A stretch of 64,000 nucleotides of DNA from Chloroflexota bacterium (GTDB taxonomy: Bacteria > Chloroflexota > Dehalococcoidia > Tepidiformales > Tepidiformaceae), in contig JAPOQN010000008.1 of NCBI GenBank assembly GCA_026710655.1, positions 1 through 64,000 on the forward strand, in the 5' to 3' direction. Numbering within the stretch: position 1 is the first letter of the stretch; every line of letters starts with the position of its first letter. Below, one piece after another: positions 7,378 through 16,778 of the stretch. The position numbers and the translations under genes are program-made. Below the pieces are notes generated by a model, which was not told the DNA's origin, made no database searches, and worked only from the letters and a program-made list of their open reading frames with translations.

Positions 7378-9819
7378 ATGGCGACTATCACGGCGAACGG
7401 CGGCACGATCGAGGCGCCCGAGGGGGCGCCCCTCGTCGAAGTCCTGAAGAACAACGGCATCTACATGTCGAACCTCTGCTACGTGGACGGCCTGAAGCCG
7501 TACGCGGGCTGCCGCACCTGCCTGGTCGATATCGAGGGTCCGCCCGGGCTGCAGCTCGCCTGCACGAGCGTCGTGCAGGACGGGATGACCGTGCGCACGG
7601 ACACCGACGAGGTGCAGGAGGCACGCCGCGCCGTCCTCTCGGTGCTTATCTCGAACCACAGCGAGCGCTGCCTGACCTGCCACCGCCGGGAGCACTGCCA
7701 TCCGGGCGACATCTGCCTGCGCGACGACGTGGTCACGCATCGCTGCCTGACCTGCTCGAAGAACTACCGCTGCGAGCTGCAGGCGACCTGCGAGATGGTC
7801 GGGATGTCGGGCTACGAGCCGTGGGTGGGCGAGGAGCGCACCTTCTACCAGGCGCCGCAGCCGCCCGCTGACCGGGCGAACCCGTACATGGAGTTCGACC
7901 CGCAGATGTGCATCATCTGCACGCGCTGCCAGCGGGTCTGCGAGGACAAGCGGCACACGAGCGCGATCACGCTTGGCGGGCGCGGTTTCGACCTGCAGAT
8001 CACGTTCGGCGCGGGGGGCGCCATCCACGACAGCAACTGCGACTTCAGCGGCGCCTGCATCGACGTCTGTCCGACGGCGGCGCTGATGGAGCACCCCAAC
8101 AAGTGGGTCGCGAAGCCGGACACGTGGACGACGACAACCTGCGACTCGTGCGCGGTCGGTTGCAGCATCAGCCTGGGGTCACGGGAAGGGCGCGGCGTGA
8201 TCGTGCGTCCCGGCCCGGGCAACGAGTTCGCGGGCGACCAGATCTGCGTGCGCGGGCGCTACCACTACGATTCGCTGAAGCCGCGCGAGCGGCTCTCGCG
8301 CCACCTCGTGAAGCGCGGGGTCATCCAGGCGCCGGCCTCGCTTGAGGACGCGGCGGCCGAGGCAGCGAGCGCCCTGCGTGAGGCGGCCGGCAAGGGGCGC
8401 GTGGGCGTGCTCGCGGGCGGCACCGTCACGAACGAGGAAGCGCACCTGGCTCAACTGATAGCGGGCGGGTTCGGGACAACCGCCGACAGCCCGCTCGGAC
8501 CGGTGATGCGGGCGGCGAAGGGCGCGCTGGAGGCGCGCCTGGGCACGTGGCGCATGGCCACCGACATGACCCGCATCCCCAAGGCGAAGGCCATCGTGGT
8601 TGTCGCGGACGACCTCGAGGAGAGCCACAACGTTCTCAGCGTGCGCATCAAGGATGCGGTCGCCCACGAGAAGGCGACGCTGGTCGTCATCGGGGCGCTG
8701 CGCAGCGAGCTCGTCGACTTCGCGACGCACTGGATCCGGCCTGCCGCCGGCGAGGAAGGCCAGGCGGCCGCGGCTCTCGCCAGCGCCGTGGCCGGCGAAG
8801 CCGCGAGTGGCGACGTCGCCGCAGCAGCCGAGGCGCTGCGCTCGAGCGAGGGCGCAATCGTGGTCTGCGCGCCGAACCCGGTATCGCCCGCGATTGCGGG
8901 GGCGATGGCGGGCGGGGCGGCGAACCTCGCGGTCGCGCTCCACGGCGAGGCGGCCTCCGACCACCTGGTGGTGGCGCCGCCGGAAGTGAACACGCACGGC
9001 CTGCTCGACGTGGGCGTGGCCGTCGAAGGCAACGACAACCCGCTCGAGGGCCTGACCGGCCTGCTCGTCGTACGCGACGACCCGACGATGCGCCTGCCGG
9101 GCGCGGCCGCCGCGCTCGACGGGCTCGACGCGCTCGTCGTCATCGACAACGTGGCGCACGAGACGGCGAAGCGCGCGACGGCCGTGCTCGCGGAGGGGCG
9201 CTCGTACGCCTCGCGAGGCACGTACACGCAGGGCGACTTCCGCGTGCAGCGGCTGGAGCCGGCAATCGCGCCGGAGGGCGACGCCGTGACCTGCTTCGCG
9301 GCGCTCTCCGCGCTCGCAGGCGCGCTCGATGTCGACGTTCCCGACGACCCGGAGACGGCACTCGCGGCCATCGCGAACGAGACTCCCGCCTACCAGCCCG
9401 CCGCCGACCTCATCATCGGCGAGGGCGTGCGGCTGGAGGTGGCGGCGTCAGGGGAGGGTTCGGTGGCGCCCGTCGCGGACGCGGCGGCAAGCGGCGAGGG
9501 GCTGCGGATCATCACCGGCCGCGACCAGTACACGGCGACCGACGCGGCCGCGCTGCGCCACCCGGAGGCGGAGCAGCTCCACCGCTACGACCACGTCCAG
9601 GTGAGCGAAGAGGACGCCGAGCGCCTCGGCATCAGCGACGAGGACGAAGTCGAACTGACGGACGGCGAGGTAACGCTGCGCGCTCCCGCGACGGTCACGG
9701 ACCGGGTGCCCGAGGGCGCGGTTTACGTGTCGAGCCTGCTGCAGGGCGGCGCGGTGGTTGGCTTCTTCCGCGGTGCGGCGGTCCCGACGGTGCGGGTGGG
9801 CGTACCGGTTCCCGCCTGA
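7378..9819 (+). CDS. NuoG-like [2Fe-2S]/[4Fe-4S] molybdopterin-fold protein
   Basis: An 813-residue electron-transfer protein. A [2Fe-2S] domain has C34, C45, C48 and C62. Next comes the His-Cys3 motif H-S-E-R-C-L-T-C-H-x4-C, a second C-x2-C-x5-C block (C-L-T-C-S-K-N-Y-R-C), and a ferredoxin pair (C-I-I-C-T-R-C-Q-R-V-C with the later C-I-D-V-C-P). A further C-x2-C-x3-C near residue 260 begins the molybdopterin-oxidoreductase fold, which ends in a dinucleotide-binding-like domain. No active-site Cys/Sec of a formate dehydrogenase is evident, so the molybdopterin part is probably structural, as in NuoG. It follows the NuoI-like gene directly; the pair could hand electrons to quinone or to a soluble reductase. 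Confidence 0.85.
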   Translation: MATITANGGTIEAPEGAPLVEVLKNNGIYMSNLCYVDGLKPYAGCRTCLVDIEGPPGLQLACTSVVQDGMTVRTDTDEVQEARRAVLSVLISNHSERCLTCHRREHCHPGDICLRDDVVTHRCLTCSKNYRCELQATCEMVGMSGYEPWVGEERTFYQAPQPPADRANPYMEFDPQMCIICTRCQRVCEDKRHTSAITLGGRGFDLQITFGAGGAIHDSNCDFSGACIDVCPTAALMEHPNKWVAKPDTWTTTTCDSCAVGCSISLGSREGRGVIVRPGPGNEFAGDQICVRGRYHYDSLKPRERLSRHLVKRGVIQAPASLEDAAAEAASALREAAGKGRVGVLAGGTVTNEEAHLAQLIAGGFGTTADSPLGPVMRAAKGALEARLGTWRMATDMTRIPKAKAIVVVADDLEESHNVLSVRIKDAVAHEKATLVVIGALRSELVDFATHWIRPAAGEEGQAAAALASAVAGEAASGDVAAAAEALRSSEGAIVVCAPNPVSPAIAGAMAGGAANLAVALHGEAASDHLVVAPPEVNTHGLLDVGVAVEGNDNPLEGLTGLLVVRDDPTMRLPGAAAALDGLDALVVIDNVAHETAKRATAVLAEGRSYASRGTYTQGDFRVQRLEPAIAPEGDAVTCFAALSALAGALDVDVPDDPETALAAIANETPAYQPAADLIIGEGVRLEVAASGEGSVAPVADAAASGEGLRIITGRDQYTATDAAALRHPEAEQLHRYDHVQVSEEDAERLGISDEDEVELTDGEVTLRAPATVTDRVPEGAVYVSSLLQGGAVVGFFRGAAVPTVRVGVPVPA

Positions 9820-9878
9820 CCTTCCCTATCTGGTACCGTCATGGACCAAAACCGTTCCGGCTCACGGGAGGGACTATT

Positions 9879-10379
9879 GTGGAACGCGAACTCATTACTG
9901 GTATATCGAATAGGCTTCTCTACCTCGGAACAGCGGCCTTCTCCCTTCTATTGATGTTTCTCGGTTTGGTGACCCCCGCCGTAAACGGAACCGACGGGGC
10001 AGCCCTTCTTGTCCAGGAGGGAGCGAGCATCATCGGTTCCGGAACCTGGGCAGCGCTCTATCTGCTCACATGCAGCGGGCTCCTGCTGGCATGGATGTGG
10101 TGGTCCCGGGAAACTCCACTCTGGGCCAGGATCATCCTGACGGTGCCCGGCGGTGTTGTGCTGCTCATCGCCGCGGTGCAGGGTACCGCCGTCTCGCACA
10201 TATTTGAGTCTTATCGAGAATTCGGAGGAGAAGACGCCGGCCTCGGCCCAGCCTACTGGCTGCTGGGCGCAGGTGGGGCCGTGCTCTTCCTGGGCAGCGT
10301 GCTGGCCAGCCTTGAGGAATACGCACCAGATTTTTCAATTTCGATCACGAGGAACAGAAGCGAGCAAGACGATGACTAA
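9879..10379 (+). CDS. small four-helix membrane protein
   Basis: A 166-residue integral membrane protein of unknown family. Four hydrophobic segments are visible at about residues 13-32, 50-67, 80-98 and 122-140, with an acidic C-terminal tail (E-Q-D-D-D). The start is a GTG with a GGGAGGG ribosome-binding site 6 nt before it; no in-frame ATG lies nearby. The region has noticeably more A/T than its neighbours. It is 59 nt after the NuoG-like gene and its stop overlaps the ATG of the dehydrogenase gene by 8 nt, so translation is probably coupled. It could be a membrane anchor for the NuoI/NuoG-like pair, but this is inference from position. Confidence 0.65.
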   Translation: MERELITGISNRLLYLGTAAFSLLLMFLGLVTPAVNGTDGAALLVQEGASIIGSGTWAALYLLTCSGLLLAWMWWSRETPLWARIILTVPGGVVLLIAAVQGTAVSHIFESYREFGGEDAGLGPAYWLLGAGGAVLFLGSVLASLEEYAPDFSISITRNRSEQDDD

Positions 10380-11424
10380 CGAATCAGGCGACTACGTGGT
10401 CGCGGCGCAGGCGCGCGGCGGGGCGGGGATGGGCGACTTCCGCTACGAGCGCGAGGCGCTCGACCCGATCGGGGCGACGATCCTGGAGATTCCCGCGAAG
10501 ACGGACGCCGAGTTCGCCGAGGCAGCGCGCAACGCGGACGCGGTGATCGCGCCGGGGCGGCGCATCAACGCCGAAATTATCGAGGGGCTCGACCGCTGCG
10601 TCGTCATCGGCCTCAGCAGCGTCGGCGCGGACACGGTCGACGTGGAGGCGGCGACGAAGAAGGGCATCGTGGTGACGAACGTGCCCGACATCTTCGTCGA
10701 GGAGGTGGCCGACCACACGATCTCCCTGATGTTCGCGGCGGCCCGCCGTCTGAAGCTGATGGACCGGCTGATGCGCGAGGGGAAGTGGCGGGAGGCGCGG
10801 CCCGTGTTCAGCGACGTGCCACGGTTCTGGGGCCAGACGGTGGGGCTGATCTCCTTCGGGAACATCGCGCGGGCGGTGGCGCGACGCTGCCAGCCGTTCG
10901 GCCTGCACGTGATCGCCTACGACCCGTTTGTCAGCGAACTGACGATGACGGCCGAGGGCGTCGAGCCGGTCGGCTTCATGGAGATGCTGGAACGGTCCGA
11001 CTACGTCTCGATGCACGCCCCCCTCAACGCGGAGACGCGTCCGCTGATGAAGAGGGAGCACTTCGCGGCGATGAAGTCATCGGCCATCTTCGTGAACAAC
11101 GGGCGGGGGCCGACGGTGGACGAGGCAGCGCTCATCGCAGCCCTGGAGGACGGCGAGATCGCCGGTGCGGGGCTGGACGTGTTCGAGGTGGAACCGACGA
11201 ACCCGGAGAACCCGCTGCTGCACATGGACAACGTGATCGTGACGCCGCACATCGCCTCGGCGACGGCGCGGATGATGCCGGAGACCCGCAGGCGGACCGG
11301 TCGCGAAGTCGCGACGGCGCTGCAGGGCCGCTGGCCGCGGAGCGCCGTGAATCCGGAGGTGCTGCCGCACACGAACCTGCGTCGCTGGCAGCCGTACCCG
11401 ATGAACCGGGGCCCTAATCGCTAA
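10372..11424 (+). CDS. D-2-hydroxyacid dehydrogenase, CtBP/SerA-like
   Basis: A 350-residue NAD-dependent 2-hydroxyacid dehydrogenase. The NAD-binding motif reads V-G-L-I-S-F-G-N-I-A-R, with Ser replacing one glycine. The catalytic Arg lies in N-N-G-R-G-P-T-V-D-E-A, the Glu in D-V-F-E-V-E-P and the His in T-P-H-I-A-S, in the standard R-E-H order. The C-terminal-binding-protein branch fits better than phosphoglycerate dehydrogenase because no ACT domain follows. The ATG is embedded in the upstream stop region, with an 8-nt overlap. Substrate unknown. The next gene starts on the last base of this stop codon. Confidence 0.87.
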   Translation: MTNESGDYVVAAQARGGAGMGDFRYEREALDPIGATILEIPAKTDAEFAEAARNADAVIAPGRRINAEIIEGLDRCVVIGLSSVGADTVDVEAATKKGIVVTNVPDIFVEEVADHTISLMFAAARRLKLMDRLMREGKWREARPVFSDVPRFWGQTVGLISFGNIARAVARRCQPFGLHVIAYDPFVSELTMTAEGVEPVGFMEMLERSDYVSMHAPLNAETRPLMKREHFAAMKSSAIFVNNGRGPTVDEAALIAALEDGEIAGAGLDVFEVEPTNPENPLLHMDNVIVTPHIASATARMMPETRRRTGREVATALQGRWPRSAVNPEVLPHTNLRRWQPYPMNRGPNR

Positions 11425-11855
11425 TGTTCGCGGTCCAGATGTTCTTCCTGAAGCTGTTCGCGCCGTTTCACACGTTCGTGTTCCGGCTGACGCGCGGCTG
11501 GGTGATGGGGAAGTTCGGACTGCCCGTCCTGCTGCTGACGACCACCGGGGCGCGGAGCGGAAAGCAGCAGACCTCGCCCTTGCTCTACGTGGAGCACGAC
11601 GGGGCGCTGCTCATCCCCGCTTCGCTCTGGGGCGGGCCGCGCAATCCCGCCTGGTACTACAACTGCGTCGCAAACCCCGAGGTCGTCGTTGAGACCCGCG
11701 GGAAGCGACGCACGATGCAGGCCGAGCCGGCACCGGAGGAAGACCGCCAGCGCCTCTACGACCTCTTCAAGGCGGGCTCCGGCCACTACGCGGGACACGA
11801 GGAGAGGACCGACCGGAAGATCCCGGTCGTGATCCTGCGGGAGCTGGACGGCTAA
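11424..11855 (+). CDS. F420-dependent nitroreductase (DDN) family protein
   Basis: A 143-residue split-barrel protein of the deazaflavin-dependent nitroreductase family. Diagnostic blocks are L-L-L-T-T-T-G-A-R-S-G-K (cofactor-phosphate contact), P-L-L-Y-V, and G-G-P-R-N-P-A-W-Y-Y-N. Members reduce quinones or nitroaromatics with coenzyme F420H2, or have unassigned roles. A hydrophobic N-terminal helix suggests membrane association, as in mycobacterial Ddn. The ATG overlaps the preceding TAA by one base, a translationally coupled arrangement. Presence of the family hints that the host makes F420, but no F420 biosynthesis gene can be confirmed here. Confidence 0.85.
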   Translation: MFAVQMFFLKLFAPFHTFVFRLTRGWVMGKFGLPVLLLTTTGARSGKQQTSPLLYVEHDGALLIPASLWGGPRNPAWYYNCVANPEVVVETRGKRRTMQAEPAPEEDRQRLYDLFKAGSGHYAGHEERTDRKIPVVILRELDG

Positions 11856-11890
11856 GCGGGCGCTCAAGGAGCGCATTCGCTAGGCGACCG

Positions 11891-11896
11891 TAGAAT
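11891..11896 (+). promoter_or_regulatory. -10 box, leaderless aminotransferase start
   Basis: TAGAAT ends 7 nt before the ATG at 11904; the spacer CGCGGGC has no ribosome-binding site. Confidence 0.55.
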
Positions 11897-11903
11897 CGCG
11901 GGC

Positions 11904-13067
11904 ATGCCCCAGCGTGCCCTGGTCGCCTCGCGAACAGCGGTGTTCTCGGAGTCGGTGATCCGCGAGATGACGCGGCTCTCGTTCCTGCACGGCGCCATCA
12001 ACCTGGCGCAGGGCTACCCCGACTTCCCCGCCCCCGGATTCGTGAAGCGCGCGGCGATCGAGGCGATCGAGGCGGACGTGAACCAGTACGCGATTACGTG
12101 GGGCGACCCGCGCCTGCGGACGGCCATCGCGGACAAGATGCGGGGCCACTACGGGCTCGACGTCGACCCCGAGCGGGAGGTGACGGTCACCTGCGGGGCG
12201 ACCGAGGCGATGATGGCGGCGATGCTCGCCTTCGTGGAGCCAGGGGACGAGGTGATCGTCTTCGAGCCGTTCTACGAGAACTACGTGCCCGACGCCGCCA
12301 TGAGCGGGGCAACGCTCAAGTACGTGACGCTGCGGGGACTCGACTTCGTGTTCGACCCGGACGAGCTGCGGGCGGCGTTCGGGCCGCGGACGAAGGCGAT
12401 CATCGTGAACTCGCCGAACAATCCCAGCGGCAAGGTGTTCGACCGCGAGGAGCTGGGGCAGATCGCGGCGCTCTGCCAGGAGTTCGACTGCCTCTGCTTC
12501 ACCGACGAAATCTACGAGCACATCCTCTTCGACGACCACCAGCACCTGCCGATGTCGACGCTGCCGGGGATGTACGACCGCACGGTGACGGTCGGCGGGC
12601 TCTCGAAAACGTTCAGCGTGACGGGGTGGCGGCTGGGATACGTGGTCGCGCCCCCGCACCTGAGCGAGGCGGTGCGCAAGGTTCACGACTTCCTGACGGT
12701 GGGGGCGCCAGCGCCGCTGCAGCAGGCGGGGGCAGTGGCACTGGAACAGGGCGAGGCGTACTACCCGGAGCTGCGGTCGATGTACCAGGGAAAGCGGGAC
12801 CGGTTGCTGATCGCGTTGCGGGAGGCGGGCTTCATCTGCCACAAGCCGGAGGGCGCCTACTACGTGATGGCGGACTTCGGCGACCTCGGCTTCGACGGCG
12901 ACGACACGGCCTTCGCGCTCAACCTGATCGAGCGGGCGGGGGTCGCGCCCGTTCCGGGCTCGAGCTTCTACAACAACCAGGAAGCGGGATCGCGTTTCGT
13001 GCGGTTCACGTTCTCGAAGTCGGACGAAACGCTGGCGGAGGCGGCGAGGCGGCTGGCTTCGCTGTGA
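11904..13067 (+). CDS. class I/II PLP-dependent aminotransferase
   Basis: A 387-residue fold-type I aminotransferase. Landmarks are N-L-A-Q-G-Y-P-D-F at the N-terminus, V-T-C-G-A-T-E-A in the cofactor-phosphate region, N-S-P-N-N-P-S-G-K with the conserved Asn, F-T-D-E-I-Y with the pyridine-N Asp, the Schiff-base Lys in G-G-L-S-K-T-F-S-V-T-G-W-R and the substrate-carboxylate Arg in R-F-V-R-F-T-F. The G-Y-P-D-F start resembles kynurenine/methionine aminotransferases (YbdL-like). The amino-acid specificity cannot be read from sequence. It is monocistronic, with its own promoter box. Confidence 0.88.
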   Translation: MPQRALVASRTAVFSESVIREMTRLSFLHGAINLAQGYPDFPAPGFVKRAAIEAIEADVNQYAITWGDPRLRTAIADKMRGHYGLDVDPEREVTVTCGATEAMMAAMLAFVEPGDEVIVFEPFYENYVPDAAMSGATLKYVTLRGLDFVFDPDELRAAFGPRTKAIIVNSPNNPSGKVFDREELGQIAALCQEFDCLCFTDEIYEHILFDDHQHLPMSTLPGMYDRTVTVGGLSKTFSVTGWRLGYVVAPPHLSEAVRKVHDFLTVGAPAPLQQAGAVALEQGEAYYPELRSMYQGKRDRLLIALREAGFICHKPEGAYYVMADFGDLGFDGDDTAFALNLIERAGVAPVPGSSFYNNQEAGSRFVRFTFSKSDETLAEAARRLASL

Positions 13068-13127
13068 GTGGAGACTGGCTGACCCTGCGCTGAGAGGCAA
13101 GCATTGGAGCGGAAGGCTGGCGACGCC

Positions 13128-16100
13128 CTATTCGCCCAGCCCGGATTCGGGGGGGTCGACCGCGCCCGGATCGCTCCGGAAGAGTCCCTTCACGGTCGTG
13201 CTGTATCGCTGGTAGGCGAGGCCCATGGCCAGCAGCAGGACTCCGAGGATGCTGAACGCGCCCACGCGGTAACCGCGCTCAAGCAGGAACACGTCGAACA
13301 GAAACAGCTTCGCCACCGGCACGGCGAGCATGATGATCCCCATGACTCGGAGCGCACGTGAGCCACGGAAGATGCCGGCGGAGATCACGAATGCCGCGTA
13401 GCCAGCCCACATGAGCGTCAGCGTGAGGTGCATGGCGGCCTCGAAGTCGCCGCCCTGCACGAGCTCGCGGTGGTTGAACAGGCGTACCACCTCCGCCGTA
13501 AACACCCACAAGATGACCGCATTGACAGCAACAACCAGACCCATCGTGACGGGCTGGCCGAACACCTGGGAGTACACCTTCGACATCCTTTCCAGGGCGG
13601 CGACGGTCACGATGCCAACCATGACCAAGACGAACGTGAGGAAGTAGGAGTTCAGGAAGATGGTGTGTGACCCCTCGGGAGTGCCGATGAAGAAGGTGTC
13701 AAAGAAGAGCAGCTTCCCGGCGGCAACCGCGACGAAAGCCAGACCGCCGATAGCGATGAGTCGGGTGCGTCGCCACCACGCCACGGCCATCAGCAGCGCG
13801 CCGTAGAGCGCCCAGGCGGATGTCAGCGTCAGATGCATGGGCGCCTGGTAGCTGCCGCCCTCCACCAACTCGCGGTGGCCGAAGAAGCGGACGACCTCGG
13901 CGGTGAGCACCCACCCTACGGCCAGGGCAGCGGCGATCCCGAGGCCGGTCAGGAAGGCCTTGGAAGTCTTGCCGACGTAGGCTGCGGTCGCGAGTCCCCC
14001 CATGACGAAGGCGAACGTGAGGACGTAGTAATTCAGGACGGGCAGGTGCGAGCCCTCCGGGATCCCGACAAAGAACGTGTCGAAGAGCAGGAACTTCCCA
14101 CCGGCCACGGCGACGACCACCAGGCCGCCCACCACAAACCCTCCTGCACGGCGCCATCGGGCCAGGACCATCAGGAGGGCGCCGTACGCTGCCCATGCGG
14201 AGGTCAGCGTGAGATGCGCGGGGATCTGGTAGTTGCCGCCCTCCACCAGCTCGCGGTTGCCGAAAAAGCGCACGATCTCGGCGGTGAGCACCCACCCAAC
14301 GGCCACGGCGGCGGCGATACCCAGGCCCGTCATGACCGGCCAGCCGAGCCACCGGGAGAAGACCCCCGCACGCCTCTCCTCGTAGGCTGCCGTCGCGATT
14401 CCAGCCATCACGAACACGAAGGAGAGCACGTAGAAGTTCAGAACGACCGTGTGCGAGCCCTCCGGGATGCCGATGGTGAGGGTGTCGACCAGGAGCAATT
14501 TGAGGGTGGCCACCGCGAGGACGGCCAGCCCACTCAGGGCGAGGAAGCTGCCGCCTCGCCACCGGGCCACGGCGACAAGAATGGCGCCGTAGCCAGCCCA
14601 GGTGGACGTCAGGGTCGACAGCAGTGAATTGTTGGCGCGAGAGGCGGCATCACTACCGATGGCCTCCAGCGCCTGGCGGTCGAAATAGCTAATGGCTTCG
14701 GCGCTGAAGATCCACAGCGTCAGGATGTTCGCGGCAGTCACCAGGACGCGGGTGGCGCGTTTCTCGAAGGCGACAAACAGATTCACCAGTTCGCGGAGCA
14801 GTACGGCGAACCCGAGCAGGGTCGTCTGGGGCGGCGTGTACGCTGGCGGCGCCGGACCACCGCGGAAGCCATACAACCAGGCGGCCGCGTACAGCCCCGC
14901 AACGCCGAAGGCAAAGGCCAGGAACCTGCCATTCAACACCGGGACGAACCCGGCCACATCCACCGATCCGGTGTCGAGGGCGAGGATGCGTACGACCGCG
15001 CAGGTCAGCACCAGCAGTCCGGAGACCCGGCTGAGCCAGTTGCGCGTGATGATGCCCAGCCCGACCACGACGGCGCCTTCCGCCGCCCATGCCACCGACG
15101 TCCACTCGCCGGTGAACTGCAGGGGAGCGGCCACGGTGAGGAAGATCAGGGCGGTGGCGCCCAGCTGCAGCGGAACGACCGGGGAGACACCCGGCCTGAG
15201 CCTCGCGCCGAGGGCGACCAGCCCGTGGAAGGCCGCCAGCAAGAAGGTGAGTAGCCCGAACCACGGCTCGTACTCTTCCCACATGATGCCGAAGGTGAGG
15301 CCGTAGAAGGCAAAGGCGTTCGTCATGATCAACGTCATGTCGAACTGGTTGGGTTTGCGGCGCCAGAGGATGTTGTAGAGGGTCGCGGCCCCCAGGAAGA
15401 TGAGGAACACACCCGATAGCCCAAGCTGGGCGCCGATGGTCTCATCGGGGGGGATGCGGTCGAGCCAGACGGCAAAGAGAACGTAGGACGCGACCATGCC
15501 GGCGAGCGTGTACCAGCGCCACCCGCGGACACTGGCCACGACCACGATCCCGGCGTCGACCACAAGCAGGTAGCCAAGCCCCACATACAGTCGGTCGCCC
15601 AGGTCATCGCCCAGGAGGGCGGGAGTGAGGAAGGCTCCGAAAAGGGCGAGGAAGGCGACGACCCGCGAGTTGTGCCTGATGGACAGAGCCCCGCCCAGGG
15701 CGACCGCGAGACCGAGGAACACGAGCGCGGGCACGAGCGCGATCAGGTCGAAGAAGCCGAAGGAAGCGTAGATAGACAGATAGAGGACCGCGATACCGCC
15801 GCCAACGACAGCTCGAGACCAGGGGGGCGCGCGGCGGGCGGTGTACTCGCCAGCGCCAATCATTACCAGGCCGACGACAACCCCAAGCAGCACTCGCTCG
15901 GCCGGGCCGATCCACTGGTTGTCGAAGGCGAGCTTGAGGAAGAATCCGGCGGCGATGGCCAGGGCCACGGCGCCGATGATGGCGAACCAGTTGCGACCCA
16001 CGAGTCGCTCCCAGTCGAACGGCGGCCGCTGAGGGGGAACGCGACGGGGTGGGCCTTGGGGGACGGGTCCGGCAGGGTCGACAGCGACCGTGATGGCAGC

Positions 16101-16688
16101 CACGTCCTCGGGCTCGCCCGTGGCGGGCCCGGGGCCGCCTGGGAGAGGTGGGGAGCCGGAGGGCACAACCTGTTCGCCTGGTGCGGGGATGGACCCCTGG
16201 TCGCGCGGGGCGGCGGCTGGCGGAACGGACGGTGCGGCCAGATCCTCGGGGGCTGCCTCCTCGGGCTCCAGCTCGCCGGCAGGGGGGGCGGGTGGCGGCG
16301 CAGGCGCGCTCGGCTGGGCCGGGGTGGGATCAGCAGGCTCCGGCTGGCGCTCGGCCGGGGCGGGTGGCGGTGCAGGCCCACTTGGCTCGGCCGGGGTGGC
16401 CTCCGACGGGGGTCGGCGAGGCGGAAGCCGGGGCGGTTGCCAGGTCTCCCCCGGCGCCAGCGGGGGAGGGACGAGCAGGTCGACTATCAGCGTTTCAATC
16501 TGAGAGAGTCGCTCGGCGAGGTCTCCAACCTGCTGGGCCAGCGCCGCCACGTCTGGGTCGGTGGCACTGGATGCGGGCGCGTCGTCCGGTGCGCCTCCGC
16601 AGTGGGCGCACACAACGCTGTCCGCTGGCATCTCCCGGCCACAGTCCGCACAGGTTCTCGCCGGCGACACGTCGGACCCCACCTCCAC
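13128..16688 (-). CDS. giant DUF2339 membrane protein with zinc ribbon
   Basis: A 1186-residue protein. The N-terminus carries a zinc ribbon (C-A-D-C-G-R-E-M with C-A-H-C-G-G), then a predicted coiled coil (L-A-Q-Q-V-G-D-L-A-E-R-L), a Pro/Ala/Glu-rich linker of about 150 residues, and W-E-R-L-V-G-R-N-W-F-A, the usual entry to DUF2339. More than 25 hydrophobic segments follow. The C-terminal half is built from about four repeats of roughly 150 residues, each with P-E-G-S-H, T-A-E-x-V-R-x-F and H-L-T-L-T. It is longer than typical members because of these copies. Start is GTG. Function unknown; the family is a predicted envelope protein. Confidence 0.85.
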   Translation of the reverse strand: MEVGSDVSPARTCADCGREMPADSVVCAHCGGAPDDAPASSATDPDVAALAQQVGDLAERLSQIETLIVDLLVPPPLAPGETWQPPRLPPRRPPSEATPAEPSGPAPPPAPAERQPEPADPTPAQPSAPAPPPAPPAGELEPEEAAPEDLAAPSVPPAAAPRDQGSIPAPGEQVVPSGSPPLPGGPGPATGEPEDVAAITVAVDPAGPVPQGPPRRVPPQRPPFDWERLVGRNWFAIIGAVALAIAAGFFLKLAFDNQWIGPAERVLLGVVVGLVMIGAGEYTARRAPPWSRAVVGGGIAVLYLSIYASFGFFDLIALVPALVFLGLAVALGGALSIRHNSRVVAFLALFGAFLTPALLGDDLGDRLYVGLGYLLVVDAGIVVVASVRGWRWYTLAGMVASYVLFAVWLDRIPPDETIGAQLGLSGVFLIFLGAATLYNILWRRKPNQFDMTLIMTNAFAFYGLTFGIMWEEYEPWFGLLTFLLAAFHGLVALGARLRPGVSPVVPLQLGATALIFLTVAAPLQFTGEWTSVAWAAEGAVVVGLGIITRNWLSRVSGLLVLTCAVVRILALDTGSVDVAGFVPVLNGRFLAFAFGVAGLYAAAWLYGFRGGPAPPAYTPPQTTLLGFAVLLRELVNLFVAFEKRATRVLVTAANILTLWIFSAEAISYFDRQALEAIGSDAASRANNSLLSTLTSTWAGYGAILVAVARWRGGSFLALSGLAVLAVATLKLLLVDTLTIGIPEGSHTVVLNFYVLSFVFVMAGIATAAYEERRAGVFSRWLGWPVMTGLGIAAAVAVGWVLTAEIVRFFGNRELVEGGNYQIPAHLTLTSAWAAYGALLMVLARWRRAGGFVVGGLVVVAVAGGKFLLFDTFFVGIPEGSHLPVLNYYVLTFAFVMGGLATAAYVGKTSKAFLTGLGIAAALAVGWVLTAEVVRFFGHRELVEGGSYQAPMHLTLTSAWALYGALLMAVAWWRRTRLIAIGGLAFVAVAAGKLLFFDTFFIGTPEGSHTIFLNSYFLTFVLVMVGIVTVAALERMSKVYSQVFGQPVTMGLVVAVNAVILWVFTAEVVRLFNHRELVQGGDFEAAMHLTLTLMWAGYAAFVISAGIFRGSRALRVMGIIMLAVPVAKLFLFDVFLLERGYRVGAFSILGVLLLAMGLAYQRYSTTVKGLFRSDPGAVDPPESGLGE

Positions 16689-16697
16689 CTGGCAGCC

Positions 16698-16703
16698 ATC
16701 CTA
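16698..16703 (-). promoter_or_regulatory. -10 box of the DUF2339 gene
   Basis: TAGGAT on the minus strand, 9 nt before the GTG at 16688; no Shine-Dalgarno sequence follows. Confidence 0.45.
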
Positions 16704-16778
16704 TCGTCCCGTTCCACGAATTACCCCATCCCGGCGACGGGTCGCGGCCCGGGGGTACGTCCGTCGGGACCGGAAGGG

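Noticed and set aside
7378-9819. NuoG-like protein as a selenocysteine formate dehydrogenase
   Set aside because: No in-frame TGA and no Cys at the molybdenum-ligand position can be found in the molybdopterin-fold region.
8547-9878. N-terminal part of a forward frame that continues into the small membrane protein
   Set aside because: It is out of frame within the NuoG-like gene and Arg/Gly-rich; the real protein starts at GTG 9879 with a ribosome-binding site.
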